Source: Elymus sibiricus (lineage: Eukaryota; Streptophyta; Magnoliopsida; Poales; Poaceae). Taken from it: 64,000 nt of DNA. The position numbers were made by a program, and so were the translations under genes. Shown piece after piece: positions 45,580 through 56,804 of this stretch. Positions within the stretch are counted from its first letter, which is position 1. Each line of letters starts with the position of its first letter. The notes under the pieces were generated by a model, which saw only the letters and a list, made by a program, of their open reading frames with translations, did no database searches and was not told where the DNA came from. Location of the stretch: contig CM077673.1 in NCBI GenBank assembly GCA_039707655.1, positions 268,812,288 through 268,876,287 on the forward strand, in the 5' to 3' direction.

Positions 45580-47864
45580 ACTCCAGACTTTTTGTGCATT
45601 CAATATGCACCATTCTAAGCCACATCTTCAAATTTCAACCCTATCTAACTTCATTTGCTATTTTTCATGCATTTAATGTTTTTTTGAGCTAAACGACCCT
45701 GAAATTAAAAAGCACCGCAAATGAACTCAGAAAAGGTTGAAACTTGGCATGGTATCATCATTTCACCCACATAGCATGTGCTAAAAAGTTGAGAGGGTTA
45801 CGGCAAAAACTGGATGCACTTCGTGTACAAACTAGACCATCTCCTTCGAAGTATGAGGGTTTCGGACGAAAACTCATCTGTTACAAGGCATTTCATTTTT
45901 TCTAAACTTGTTTCAACTCCAGACTTTTTGTGCATTCAATATGCACCATTCTAAGCCACATCTTCAAATTTCAACCCTATCTAACTTCATTTGCTATTTT
46001 TCATGCATCTAATGATTTTTTTGAGCTAAACGACCCTGAAATTAAAAAGCACCGCAAATGAACTCTGAAAAGGTTGAAACTTGGCATGGTATCATCATTT
46101 CACCCACATAGCATGTGCTAAAAAGTTGAGAGGGTTACGGCAAAAACTGGATGCACTTCATGTACAAACTAGACCATCTCCTTCGAAGTATGAGGGTTTC
46201 AGACAAAAACTCATCTGTTACAAGGCATTTCATTTTTTTTAAACTTGTTTCAACTCCAGACTTTTTGTGCATTCAATATGCGCCATTCTAAGCCACATCT
46301 TCAAATTTCAACCCTATCTAACTTCATTTGCTATTTTTCATGCATTTAATGATTTTTCGAGCTAAACAACCCTGAAATTAAAAAGCACCGCAAATGAACT
46401 CTAAAAAGGTTGAAACTTGGCATGGTATCATCATTTCACCCACATAGCATGTGCTAAAAAGTTGAGAGGGTTACGGCAAAAAATGGATGCACTTCGTGTA
46501 CAAACTACACCATCTCCTTCGAAGTATGAGGGTTTCGGACGAAAATTCATCTGTTACAAGGCATTTCATTTTTTCTAAACTTGTTTCAACTCCAGACTTT
46601 TTGTGCATTCAATATGCACCATTCTAAGCCACATCTTCAAATTTCAACCCTATCTAACTTCATTTGCTATTTTTCATGCATCTAATGATTTTTTTGAGCT
46701 AAACGACCCTGAAATTAAAAAGCACCGCAAATGAACTCTGAAAAGGTTGAAACTTGGCATGGTATCATCATTTCACCCACATAGCATGTGCTAAAAAGTT
46801 GAGAGGGTTACGGCAAAAACTGGATGCACTTCATGTACAAACTAGACCATCTCCTTCGAAGCATGAGGGTTTCAGACAAAAACTCATCTGTTACAAGGCA
46901 TTTCATTTTTTTTAAACTTGTTTCAACTCTAGACTTTTTGTGCATTCAATATGCGCCATTCTAAGCCACATCTTCAAATTTCAACCCTATCTAACTTCAT
47001 TTGCTATTTTTCATGCATTTAATGATTTTTCGAGCTAAACGACCCTGAAATTAAAAAGCACCGCAAATGAACTCTCAAAAGGTTGAAACTTGGCATGGTA
47101 TCATCATTTCACCCACATAGCATGTGCTAAAAAGTTGAGAGGGTTATGGCAAAAACTGGATGCACTTCGTTTACAAACTAGACCATCTCCTTGAAGTATG
47201 AGGGTTTCGGACGAAAACTTATCTGTTACAAGGCATTTCATTTTTTTTAAACTTGTTTCAACTCCAGAATTTTTTGCATTCAATATGCACCATTCTAAGC
47301 CACATATTCAAATTTCAACCCTATCTAACTTCATTTTGCTATTTTTCATGCATTTAATGATTTTTTTGAGCTAAACGGCCCTGAAATTAAAAAGCACCAC
47401 AAATGAACTCTGAAAAGGTTGAAACTTGGCATGGTATCATCATTTCACCCACATAACATGTGCAAAAAGTTGAGAGGGTTACAACAAAAACTGGATGCAC
47501 TTCGTGTACAAAACTAGACCATCTCCTTCGAAGTGTGAGGGTTTCGGACGAAAACTCATCTGTTACAAAGGCATTTCATTTTTTTTAAACTTGTTTCAAC
47601 TCCAGATTTTTTGTGCATTCAATATGCACCATTCTAAGCCACATATTCAAATTTCAACCCTATCTAACTTCATTTGCTATTTTTCATGCATTTAATGATT
47701 TTTTTTTAGCTAAACGACCCTAAAATTAAAAAGCACCACAAATGAACTCTAAAAAGGTTGAAACTTGGCATGGTATCATCATTTCACCCACATAGCATGT
47801 GCTAAAAAGTTGAGAGGGTTACAACAAAAACTGGATGCACTTCATGTACAAAACTGGACCATCC
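45580..47864. repeat. ~336 bp tandem array, seven copies
   Basis: CCAGACTTTTTGTGCATTC (or close variants) begins at 45583, 45919, 46256, 46592, 46929, 47264 and 47602, so periods are 335-338 bp. Units are about 95% alike by eye, and alternate copies share variants (for example ATGCGCC at units 3 and 5). The array sits directly downstream of the transposase pseudogene stop. Confidence 0.95.
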
Positions 47865-47906
47865 CGGCTACTCACTAGAGAAGAAAAGTGATGACGGTGC
47901 AGCCAA

Positions 47907-50818
47907 TCACATCCCAGAGTGGGATCTTGGGGTATAAAAAAATTTCTTCGCGTGTGTCCCTTGATTATTGCGCCGTAAACATGGACAATCTTCATCATTT
48001 AACAGGATGCTTGGGTTAGTCTTCACTGCGAAGGGAGGAATTTCATCAAACTTTTCATAATCTTGTGACATGTCTGTCTTGTCCTCCACTCCCATGATGT
48101 TTCTTTTCCCAGAAAGCACTATGTGGCGCTTTGGCTCATCGTATGATGTATCCGCTTTCTTATCTTTCCTTTTTCTCGGTTTGGTAGACATGTCCTTCAC
48201 ATAGAAAACTTGCGCCACATCATTGGCTAGAACGAATGGTTCGTCTGTGTGCCCAAGATTGTTGAGATCCACTGTTGTCATTTCGTACTGCGGGTCTACC
48301 ATTACCCCTCCTCCAGTCAGATTGGCCCATTTGCACCGGAACAAAGGGACCTTCAAATCACCTACATATCTCCTCTATGTAACCATAATATGTGTCCTTC
48401 TCCTTGCTGTTTGCCGCATCGTCAAAGCGGACACCACTGTTTTGGTTGGTGCTCTTTTTATCTTGGGCGATCGTGTAAAATGTATTCCCATTTATCTCGT
48501 ACCCTTGAAAAGTCAATATAGTCAAAGATGGTCTCTTGGCCAACAAGTACAAGTCATCTTCAACATTGTCGTCATTCATGAGATGTGTTCGCAACCAACC
48601 GCCGAAAGCCTCAATGTGTCTACGTTGAATCCAGGGGTCAGACTTCTCCAGGTTCTTCGAGCGTATAATATCCATGTGTTTCTCGATATATGGGGTCACC
48701 AAGGTAGAATTCTGTAGAACTGTGTAGTGTGCTTGCGCCCAAGAATGCCCGTCCCTACATATTATTGATTTTGGTCCAAGCGTGCCTTTTCCACGCAGTC
48801 TCCCCTCATGCCGCGATTGAGGAACACCAATCGGCTTAATGTCAGGAATAAAGTCAACACAAAACTCAATAACCTCCTCTGTTTCATGGCCCTTGGAGAT
48901 GCTTCCTTCTGGCCTAGCACGGTTACGAACATATTTCTTTAAGACTCCCATGAACCTCTCAAAGGGGAACATATTGTGTAGACTGCTTTGGATGCATGCC
49001 GTCGTTTTTGTGCACACGTTGCTGGTCCTCCCGTGCCTCCGGTGTATCTTTTGTCTTCCCATACACGCCCAGGAAGCCTAGCAGGTTCACGCAAAGATTC
49101 TTCGTCATGTGCATCACGTCGATTGCAGAGCGGACCTCTAGGACTTTCCAATATTCTAGCTCCCAAAATATAGATTTCTTCTTCCATGTGGGTGCGTGTC
49201 CCTCAGCGTCAGTCGGAACAGATTGTCCGCCAGGACCCTTTCCAAATATTACTTGTAAATCCTTGACCATATCAAGTATGTCATCACCAGTATGGAGGAC
49301 GGGCTTCTTCCGATGTTCTGCCTCACCTTTGAAATGCTTGCCTTTCTTTCTTAAGGCATGCTTGGTCGGAAGAAACCGACGATGTCCCAGTTACACATTC
49401 TTCTTGCATTTGTCCAAATATATACTTTCAGTCTCATCTAAACAGTGCGTGCATGCATGGTATCCCTTGTTTGTCTGTCCTGAAAGGTTAGTAAGAGTAG
49501 ACCAATCATTGATGGTTACAAATAGCAACGCTCGCAGGTCAAATTCCTATTGTTTGTGCTCATCCCATGCACGTACACCTTTTTTATTCCACAGTTGTAA
49601 AAGTTCATCAACTAATGGCCTTAGGTACACATCAATGTCGTTGCCGGGTTGCTTAGGGCCTTGGATGAGCACTGGCATCATAATGAACTTCCGCTTCATG
49701 CACAACCAAGGAGGAAGGTTATAGATACATAGAGTCACATGCCATGTGCTATGCTTGCTGCTCTGCTCCCCAAATGGATTAATGCCATCTGCACTTAAAC
49801 CAAACCATAAGTTCCTTGGGTCATCTGCAAAGTCCGGCCACTCTCTCTCGATTTTTCTCCACTGCGACCCATCAGTGGGTACTCTCAACTTCCCGTCTTT
49901 CTTACGGTCTTCTTTGTGCCATCGCAACGACTTGGCATGCTCTTTGTTTTGGAACAAACGTTTCAACCGTGGTATTATAGGAGCATACCACATCACCTTG
50001 GCAGGAATCCTCTTCCTGGGGCGCTCGCCCTGAACATCATCACCAGGGTCATCGCGACCGATCTTATATCGCAATGCATTGCATACCGGGCATGCATTCA
50101 AATTCTCGTACTCACCGCGGTAGAGGATGCAGTCATTAGGGCATGCATGTATCTTCTGCACCTCCAATCCTAGAGGGCAGACAACCTTCTTTGCTTCGTA
50201 TGTACTGTTGGGCAATTCGTTGTACTTTGGAAGCTTATTCTTCATTATTTTCAGCAAATTTTAAAATGCCTTGTCAGGTACACCATGCTCTGCCTTCCAT
50301 TGCAGCAATTCCAGTGTGGTACCGAGCTTTGTGTTGTCATCTTTGCAATTTGGGTACAACCCTTTTTTGTGATCCTCTAACATGCGCTGCAACTTCAACT
50401 TCTCCTTTTCACTTTCGCAGTTTCTCTTTGCATCAGCAATGGCCCGACCAAGATCATCAGCGGGCTCATATGATGCCTCAGCTTCTTCTTCATTCTCTTC
50501 CCCCATTGTAGTACCATCATATTCAGGACACCCAGGATAGTTGTCGTCATCCTCTTCTTCTTCATTCTCTTCCATCAGAACCCCTCTTTCTCCGTGCTTA
50601 GTCCAACAATTATAGCCGGACATGAAACCGGACGTAAACAGGTGGACGTGAATCTGTTTTGAGCTAGAGTAAGTCTTATCATTCTTACACACACCACATG
50701 GACAACACATAAAACCATCCCGCTTGTTTGCCTCAGCCGCACGCAAAAAACTCTGCACGCCATTAATGAACTGGGGAGAGCATCGGTCATCGTACATCCA
50801 TTGTCGGTTCATCTTCAT
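47907..50818 (-). pseudogene. TNP2-like CACTA transposase, inactivated
   Basis: From the start MKMNRQWMYDD (50818): a transposase-associated domain with CCPCGVCKN, an acidic linker, then the Transposase_tnp2 domain (CPNDCILYRGEYENLNACPVC, WFGLSADGINPF). It continues past in-frame stops TAA 50261-50263, TAG 49547-49549 and TAA 49391-49393. The frame at 49270-48961 (HMTKNLCVNLLGFLGVYGKTKD) then jumps to a DUF4218 part (NMFPFERFMGVLKKYVRNRA, 49062-48358), with perhaps 250 residues of the normal join missing. After a shift at 48357 comes a DUF4216 part (LFRCKWANLTGGG to 47907). It would cut and rejoin the element ends; this copy cannot. Confidence 0.9.
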
Positions 50819-50905
50819 TACACAACACCGAAAAGACCAAATTAATACAAGTTCATACATAAAGTTCATACACACTTATTTTCTCATAAAACAACATACA
50901 ACTAT

Positions 50906-51349
50906 CTAGATAAAACATTTAAATGCAACACCAAATGCGATCAAAATGGCTACTAAGGTAGCAATTGATCCAACAGCATAATGATACCAAGCCTCTTTAT
51001 TAATGGCATATTTTCTAATCTTTCTAATCTTCAAGCGCATTGCATCCATCTTGATCTTGTGATCATCGACGACATCAGCAACGTCCAACTCCAATTTCAT
51101 CTTCTCTTCTTCAACTCTTTTCAATTTTCCTTTCAAATCCTCGTTTTCTTTTTCAACTAAATTTAACTTCTCGACAATAGGGTGTGTTGGCATTTCCAGT
51201 TCAACTACCTCCTAGATAAAAATATCTATGTCAACTTGATGGGCATAATTGTCATTAACACGAAATGCAACAAATAGTTATAAAATAGAATATACCACAT
51301 CCGAATCGTAAACCGGACGAGGGCCGACGGGCACGGATATCATAACCAT
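50906..51349 (-). CDS. small coiled-coil protein with C-terminal membrane anchor, two exons
   Basis: Exon 1 is 51349-51296 (MVMISVPVGPRPVYDSDV). The intron is 51295-51212 with GT (GTATATTC) and AG (TTATCTAG) borders. Exon 2 is 51211-50906 and ends at TAG, giving 119 aa with no stop. Residues ~34-80 are a charged heptad-like helix (EKENEDLKGKLKRVEEEK, then KIKMDAMRLKIRKIRKY). The last ~25 residues form one hydrophobic segment (YAVGSIATLVAILIAFGVAF) ending KCFI, as in tail-anchored proteins of the ER or nuclear envelope. It lies between the transposase and the right end of CACTA, same strand. I recognise no family and assign no function. Confidence 0.65.
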
Positions 51350-51850
51350 GGCACTATATATAACAACAATCACACAAGTAAGAAAATTATGCAAGTAACT
51401 ATCTAAATCATACAAATAAGATTTTTTTAATAAAAATGAAGAACACAAGAAGAGGCTCACCAAGGTGGTGCCGGCGACGGGACAGTGCGGGCGATCGACG
51501 GTGGTTAGGACGGGGACGGGAAGGCACACTAAGTAAACCACACCTACACATATGCAAACTAAGGAGTTAATTTGAGCTCAAATTGCATATAAATCAAAAA
51601 AACTACCACATAATTACACCCAAACTAAAACCCACAAATCACTATACTTATAAAGCATTGCACGAGCTGATCTAGCAATAAGAGATGAAAGGACAAAGTT
51701 GCTAACCTTTGTGGACACTTGGATGGATTGGGGTGCCTCAAATCATGACAAATCTTGGCAAAAATGGAGGGAGGATCTCGAGCTAGGGGATGAACAGAGA
51801 GGGGAATTCGAATGGAGAAAACAGAGAAATGGAGTCGAGCTAGACGAAGG

Positions 51851-52150
51851 GTTTATATAGGGAAAGCTTTAGTCCCGGTTGGTTATACAAACCGGGACTG
51901 AAGGTCCGCCTATAGTCCCGGTTTGTGATACAAACCGGGACTAAAAGGGCTCTTGGGGGGCCCAGGATGACACCAGCCTGCCACCACCCCTTTAGTCCTG
52001 GTTTGTGATACAAACCGGGACTATAGGTTCCAAATGAACCGGGACTAATGGTGCCCGTGCCCCACGATCGCTCCTAGCCGTTGGAAACGGGACTAATGGT
52101 CTCATTAGTCCTGGGCCAAAGCCAAACCGGGACTAAAGGGTTAAACGGAA
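51851..52150 (-). promoter_or_regulatory. right subterminal repeats and promoter
   Basis: CTATATAAAC (51860-51851 on the minus strand) is a TATA box facing the small-protein and transposase genes. Just upstream are TTTAGTCCCGGTTGG-type palindromes at 51868-51904, about 51912-51948 and 51991-52027, and single copies to 52140. Confidence 0.8.
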
Positions 52151-52169
52151 GGCCTGTTTTCTACTAGTG
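52151..52169 (-). repeat. right terminal inverted repeat of CACTA
   Basis: GGCCTGTTTTCTACTAGTG, the exact inverse of 39385-39403, followed by the ATG target duplication. Confidence 0.98.
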
Positions 52170-52172
52170 ATG

Positions 52173-52412
52173 GGCGACTGCTCCACCCTCCGTCTCCAGG
52201 CAGGCAACGCGAGAGGGCGGAGCAAGCGAGAGGGCGCTGGAGCCCCTTCGGCAGCGGTGACGAGCCGGGCAGTAGCGGAGCAGCTCACGTGCCATGAGCA
52301 ACGCGGCCTGCGCGTTCACGCGCCCGTGGGAGGAGGAAGCCATGGCGGTGCGGCCATCCCGCTGGACTAAAGGGCACGGAGGAGTCTTGCTGCTCGCAGG
52401 CAGCAGGGTCAA
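52173..52412 (-). pseudogene. gag N-terminal remnant of element E
   Basis: Minus strand MASSSHGRVNAQAALLMARELLRYCP, shown here by its parts SSSHGRVNAQ and ALLMARELLRY, starts about 225 bp inside the 5' LTR. It loses similarity near 52280 and runs into the minisatellite and CACTA. An alternative view is that the gag-minisatellite join is an internal deletion of pol. Confidence 0.6.
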
Positions 52413-52546
52413 TGGCGGCGGCAGTCGCGGCCCGCGGGTGCGGTCTGGGCGAGGCGGGCCGCCCAGCGCTCGGCATGCACACGGCGAGCATCAGCCATGG
52501 GTTTGGCAAAGTCGGAGCCGAAACAGAGCTGGAGAGCAGCGGCGCA

Positions 52547-52566
52547 CCCCTACCTGGCACTCCAAA
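52547..52566 (-). other. primer binding site region of element E
   Basis: Minus strand TTTGGAGTGCCAGGTAGGGG next to the LTR, matching the site at 4398-4418 except for a short central change (GAGTG for GCGCG). Confidence 0.65.
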
Positions 52567-53265
52567 TGTCGGAATCGGGGCTCCGGGGACCCAAGAACAT
52601 TCGAACACTGGGGTGCGCTCACTCTCCTGCCCTACTCTGCCTCGCAACCTCACGGCTACTCTCCGGCGGCTCGAGCTAAGGAAGACGAACAAAGGGCACA
52701 CAGTTTACCCAGATTCGGGCCACCTCGCGGTGTAAGACCCTACACCTGCTTGTTTGGTTTTTGGTTGAGGATGAGGATGAGTACAAGGTGTGTTCTTTCT
52801 TGCCCTCGGTTCTCCTTGCCTACGATGGCTGGTTCCTACTCTTATATTAGCCCTGGTCCTCTTCCCCCGAAAACACAAGGCGGGAAGGGTTGCCACAGCG
52901 GCCAGTTTGAAGGGGGATAGGATTGCAGCCTATCCTGACAAAAGTGGTCTTCGACTGCCAAAGCTCTTCGTCGTGACGTGCTTGTGGGCTCGTGGGTGAC
53001 ATCCGTCCTGCCGAGCCCCCGGTCTTGGTCCTCTTGCATGAGAAAGGAAACCTTTGAGGATTGCTTTGGGAGCCCGCGAGCTGGCGTTGCTCCTCTATCA
53101 CCAAAGGGGAAAACCTCTCTGTCCGCGCCAGCTAGTACGATCCTGGGGGCCGCCCTGTGCGGGCCGCGTTAGCCACGTGAAGGAGCAGGGCTGCTTGACC
53201 CCTCCAGGCCGACCTCGACGGACCCGCCCCGCAAGGGCTTCAGTAGGTGGCCCCGCGCAGGGGCC
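52567..53265 (-). repeat. 5' LTR of element E, U3 truncated
   Basis: Inner end TGTCGGAATCGGGG at 52567 (GACA-3' on the minus strand). TATA-like CTAATATAAGAG near 52850-52839 on the minus strand. Matches 24286-24947. Interrupted at 53265 by element B. Confidence 0.85.
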
Positions 53266-54840
53266 TGATACGTCTCCAATGTATCTATAATTTTTGCTTG
53301 TTCCATGCTGTTATATTATCATTCTTGGATGTTTTACAATCGTTTTATAGCAACTTTATATCATTTTTTGGGACTAACATATTGACATAGTGCCAAAGTG
53401 TCAGTTGCTATTTTTGCTTGTTTCTTACTTCGTAGAATATCAGTACCAAACGGAGTCCAATCGTGACGAAACTTTTTGGAAAAAAATTTGACCAGAAGAA
53501 GGCCAATAGGCCAAAGAAGTAACCAGGAGGGAGCCCAGGCCGCCCACAACACACCAGGGCGCGCCATGGGCCCCGGGCGCGCCCTGATGGGTTTTGGCCG
53601 CCTCGGGAGTCCCCTACACCGCCTCTGAGCTCTATAAATACCAAAATATTCCACAAACCCTAGGGGAGTCGATGGAAAATACATCCAGCCGCCGCAAGTT
53701 TTAGAACCGCGAGATCCAATCTAACACCGTCACGGAGGGGTTCATCATCCTCATTGGTGCCTCTCCGATGATGCGTGAGTAGTCCACCATAGACCTACGG
53801 GTCCGTAGGCAGTAGCTAGATGGCTTCCTCTCTCTCTTTTGATTCTCAATACAATGGTCTCTTGGAGATCTATTTGATGTAAACTTTTGTGGTGTGTTTG
53901 TTGGGATCCCATGAATTTTGAGTTCATGATCAGTTTCTATCCATGAATATTATTTGAGTCTTCTTTGATCTCTTATATGCATGATTACTTATAGCCTCGT
54001 ATTTCTTCTTTGAATCTTTGGTTTAGTTAGGCCAACTAGATCGATTTTTCTTGCCACGGGAAGAGGTGCTTTGTGATGGGTTCGATCTTGCGGTGTCCTT
54101 TCCTAGTGACAGAAGGGGTAGCGAGGCACGCATGTATCGTTGCTATTAAGGATAACAAGATGGGGTCTATTCCTACATGAATAGATCTTGTCTACATCAT
54201 GTCACCGTTCTAATTGCATTACTCCGTTTTTCCATGAACTTAATACACTAGATGCATGCTGGATAGCGGTCGATGTGTGGAGTGATAGTGGTAGATGCAG
54301 AATCGTTTCGGTCTACTAATCTTGGACATGATGCCTATATAATGATCATCGCTTTGGATATCGTCATGATTATTTGATCTCCTATCAATTTCCCAACGGT
54401 AATTTGTTCACCCACCGTGTGCTATACTCATGAGAGAAGCCACTAGTGAAACCTACGGCCCCCGGGTCTACTTTTCCAACATATTGCTTTTCGATCTATC
54501 TTTTTGCCACTTCTGTTTTCAGATCTATTATTCCAAAAAAACCAAAAATACCTTGTTGCACTTTTTATTTGCCTCTTTTATTTTGTGTTCTTGCGAGATC
54601 TATCTATCCAATCTATCATTACCTAATCTATCTTTTTACCGTAGAGAGATTGACAACCTCTCTTTCGAGTCGGGTTGCAAGTATTTGTTCTTTATGTGCA
54701 GGTGCTGTTTAAGTAGTGTTGCGTGATCCTCCTACTGGTTCGATACCTTGGTTTCATAACTGAGGGAAATACTTACCGTCGTTGTGCTGCATCATCCCTT
54801 CCTCTTTGGGGAAATACCGACGCAGTCTCAAGCCACGTCA
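53266..54840 (+). repeat. 5' LTR of element B (1575 bp)
   Basis: TGATACGTCTCCAATG...AGCCACGTCA. TATA box CTATAAATACC near 53633. The primer site at 54850-54867 reads TGCCGCCGTTGTCGGAGA, the tRNA-Asp site with four changes. Confidence 0.95.
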
Positions 54841-55092
54841 AAGGAATTTCTGCCGCCGTTGTCGGAGAGGAAGCGGTCTCTTCAACGTGCCAATCTCTGG
54901 CGCCGAGGAGACACCATCAACATCTATTTGGTTCCTAATCACAAATCTCATCTCCTTGCAATTACATTATTTGCCATTTGCCTCTCGTTTTCCTCTCCCC
55001 CACTTCACAAATTTGCCGTTTTCTTCGCCCTTTTTTCGTTTGTATTTTTCTCGTCAGATCTCTTGTTTGCTTGCAATCTTGTTTGCATAGTC

Positions 55093-56202
55093 ATGATGCA
55101 TCAACGAAAGTATCATGATGTTCCTTACCCCAATATTTTGCTTGAAATTGAGAAAAGTACTAAGGAATATATGACTACACAATTTGAGCATAATAAGTAT
55201 TTTACCGAGGAGCTTAAAGAACACTCTACCGTACTAGATGCCACAACGAAACAACTTGATGATATTAGTAGAGAAATTTCCAATCTCCAATCTAAGTATG
55301 CTCATGCTGAAAATCTGCTTGGTAAAATATCTGATGCACAAGCCACTTTAATAAATCAAATGGCCGCTAAACCAATCTCTCTAGAGGATAAAAATGATGA
55401 AGATCTTAAAGTGATTGGTGTTTCTTCTACTCATTCCTGGTTTAGTAATATTAAAATTGATGATAAAGGGACTGAAGTAGAGTCAACTTTAGCTAGAAGG
55501 CATCCCGATAATTTGGAGGGTGAAAAACTTGATGAAAAAATTGATGAAAGTGCGTTTGAAGAGGTCAAAACTTTAACTAGTGATGTGCCCACTATTTTGG
55601 ATTGCAAAGATTTTAATTTTGATAGTTGCTCTTTGATTGAATGTATTTCATTGTTGCAATCCATGTTAAATTCACCCCATGCTATGATGAAATCTTTTGA
55701 AGAAAAGTTGGAGTTAGAGATTTCTATTCCTAGAAAACTACATGATGAGTGAGACCCTACCATTAAGGTCAAGATTAAAAATTATGAGTGATTTGCTTTA
55801 TGTGATTTGGGTGCTAGTGTTTCCACGATTCCGAAATCTCTATGCGATGTGCTTGGTCTTACCAATATTGAAGAATGTTCTCTTAATTTGCACTTGGCGG
55901 ATTCTACTATTAAAAAGCCTTTGGAAAGAATTAATGATGTTATTATCCTTGCAAATAGGAACTATGTGCCCATAGATTTTATTATTCTTGATATTGATTG
56001 CAATCCGTCTTGTCCCATTATACTTGGTAGACCGTTTTTACGCACTATAGGTGCCATGATTGATATGAAAGAAGGCAATATTAAATTTCAGTTTCCACTA
56101 AGAACGGGTATGGAACACTTACCTAGAAAAAGAATTAAGCCACCATATGAATCAATCATGAGAGCATCCTATGGAGCAAAAACCAAAGATGGCAATACTT
56201 GA
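55093..56202 (+). pseudogene. gag-protease gene of element B
   Basis: ATG at 55093 (MMHQRKYHDVPYPNILLEIE); a charged helical part (DISREISNLQSKYAHAE), then the protease with CDLGASVSTIPKSLC, where the Asp-Leu-Gly-Ala core fits retropepsins, and CPIILGRPFLRTIG. Two in-frame TGA codons at 55750-55752 and 55789-55791 separate gag from protease. It ends KTKDGNT. No RT follows. Confidence 0.88.
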
Positions 56203-56804
56203 ATATATGCATTATGCCTAGCTAGGGGCGTAAAACGATAGCGCTTGTTGGGAGGCAACCCAATGAATAAATTTATTTTCATCCTTTTCTTTCTGTTTTT
56301 GAGTGTTGACACAATTATGCCTCTTCTATGATTGTGTTTTTATGTTTTATTTAGTGTTTGTGCCAAGTAAAGCCTTTAGGATGATTCATAAGATGAATAG
56401 AAACAATGCTGAATCTGAAACAGAAACTTTGCCTCCAGTGCGCGAATTTTCGTTTTTTACTGGAGCGTGATAATGAGCTGAAATTTTAACACAGTGTTGC
56501 TATACAAATTATTTACGTTTTCCTAATTTTTCAGAATTTTTGGAGTTACAGAAGTATGGTTAGAGTACAGATTACTATAGACTGTTCTGTTTAAGACATA
56601 TTCTGTTTTCGTTTCATTGTGCGCTTGTTTTGATGAATCTATGTTTTGTATTGAAGGCTATAAGCCATGGTAAAGTTAAAATACAATAGGTATAATGCAA
56701 TAATAAAATTTGAATGGGTGTGCAACAGTACTTAAAGTGGTGATTGCTTTATTATACTAACGGATCTAACGAAGATTTTGTTGAGTTTTGTGTGATTGAA
56801 GTTT
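56203..56804 (+). other. non-coding internal part of element B
   Basis: Contains the GCGCTTGTTGGGAGGCAACC stretch typical of the end of the coding region in this group, then AT-rich DNA. Ends in TTGAAGTTT (56796-56804), the left copy of the 9 bp target duplication. Confidence 0.8.

Larger units (their letters stand above)
39385..52169 (-). mobile_element. CACTA (En/Spm-type) DNA transposon, 12,785 bp
   Basis: Perfect 19 bp terminal inverted repeats CACTAGTAGAAAACAGGCC at both ends and a 3 bp target duplication ATG (39382-39384, 52170-52172). Removing it restores the minisatellite unit GAGACATGGGCGACTGC. Subterminal TTTAGTCCCGGTTGG repeats occur at both ends and again in the middle (45024-45182). 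All three genes read on the minus strand: the small membrane protein gene, a TNP2-like transposase pseudogene, and the TNP1-like/Ulp1 gene. Confidence 0.97.
37708..53265 (-). mobile_element. GC-rich Gypsy element E (minus), host of the CACTA insertion
   Basis: Minus-strand order: 5' LTR (53265-52567, U3 cut by element B), primer site, gag start (52412-52173), then after excising CACTA the minisatellite and 3' internal region (39384-38298), and an antisense accessory gene fragment on the plus strand (37708-38297). Same layout as R1. The left end was lost at the 37707 junction. Confidence 0.8.

Noticed and set aside
45580..47864. CRISPR-like or centromeric satellite array
   Set aside because: Repeats are contiguous 336 bp units without spacers and are bounded by CACTA sequence on both sides.
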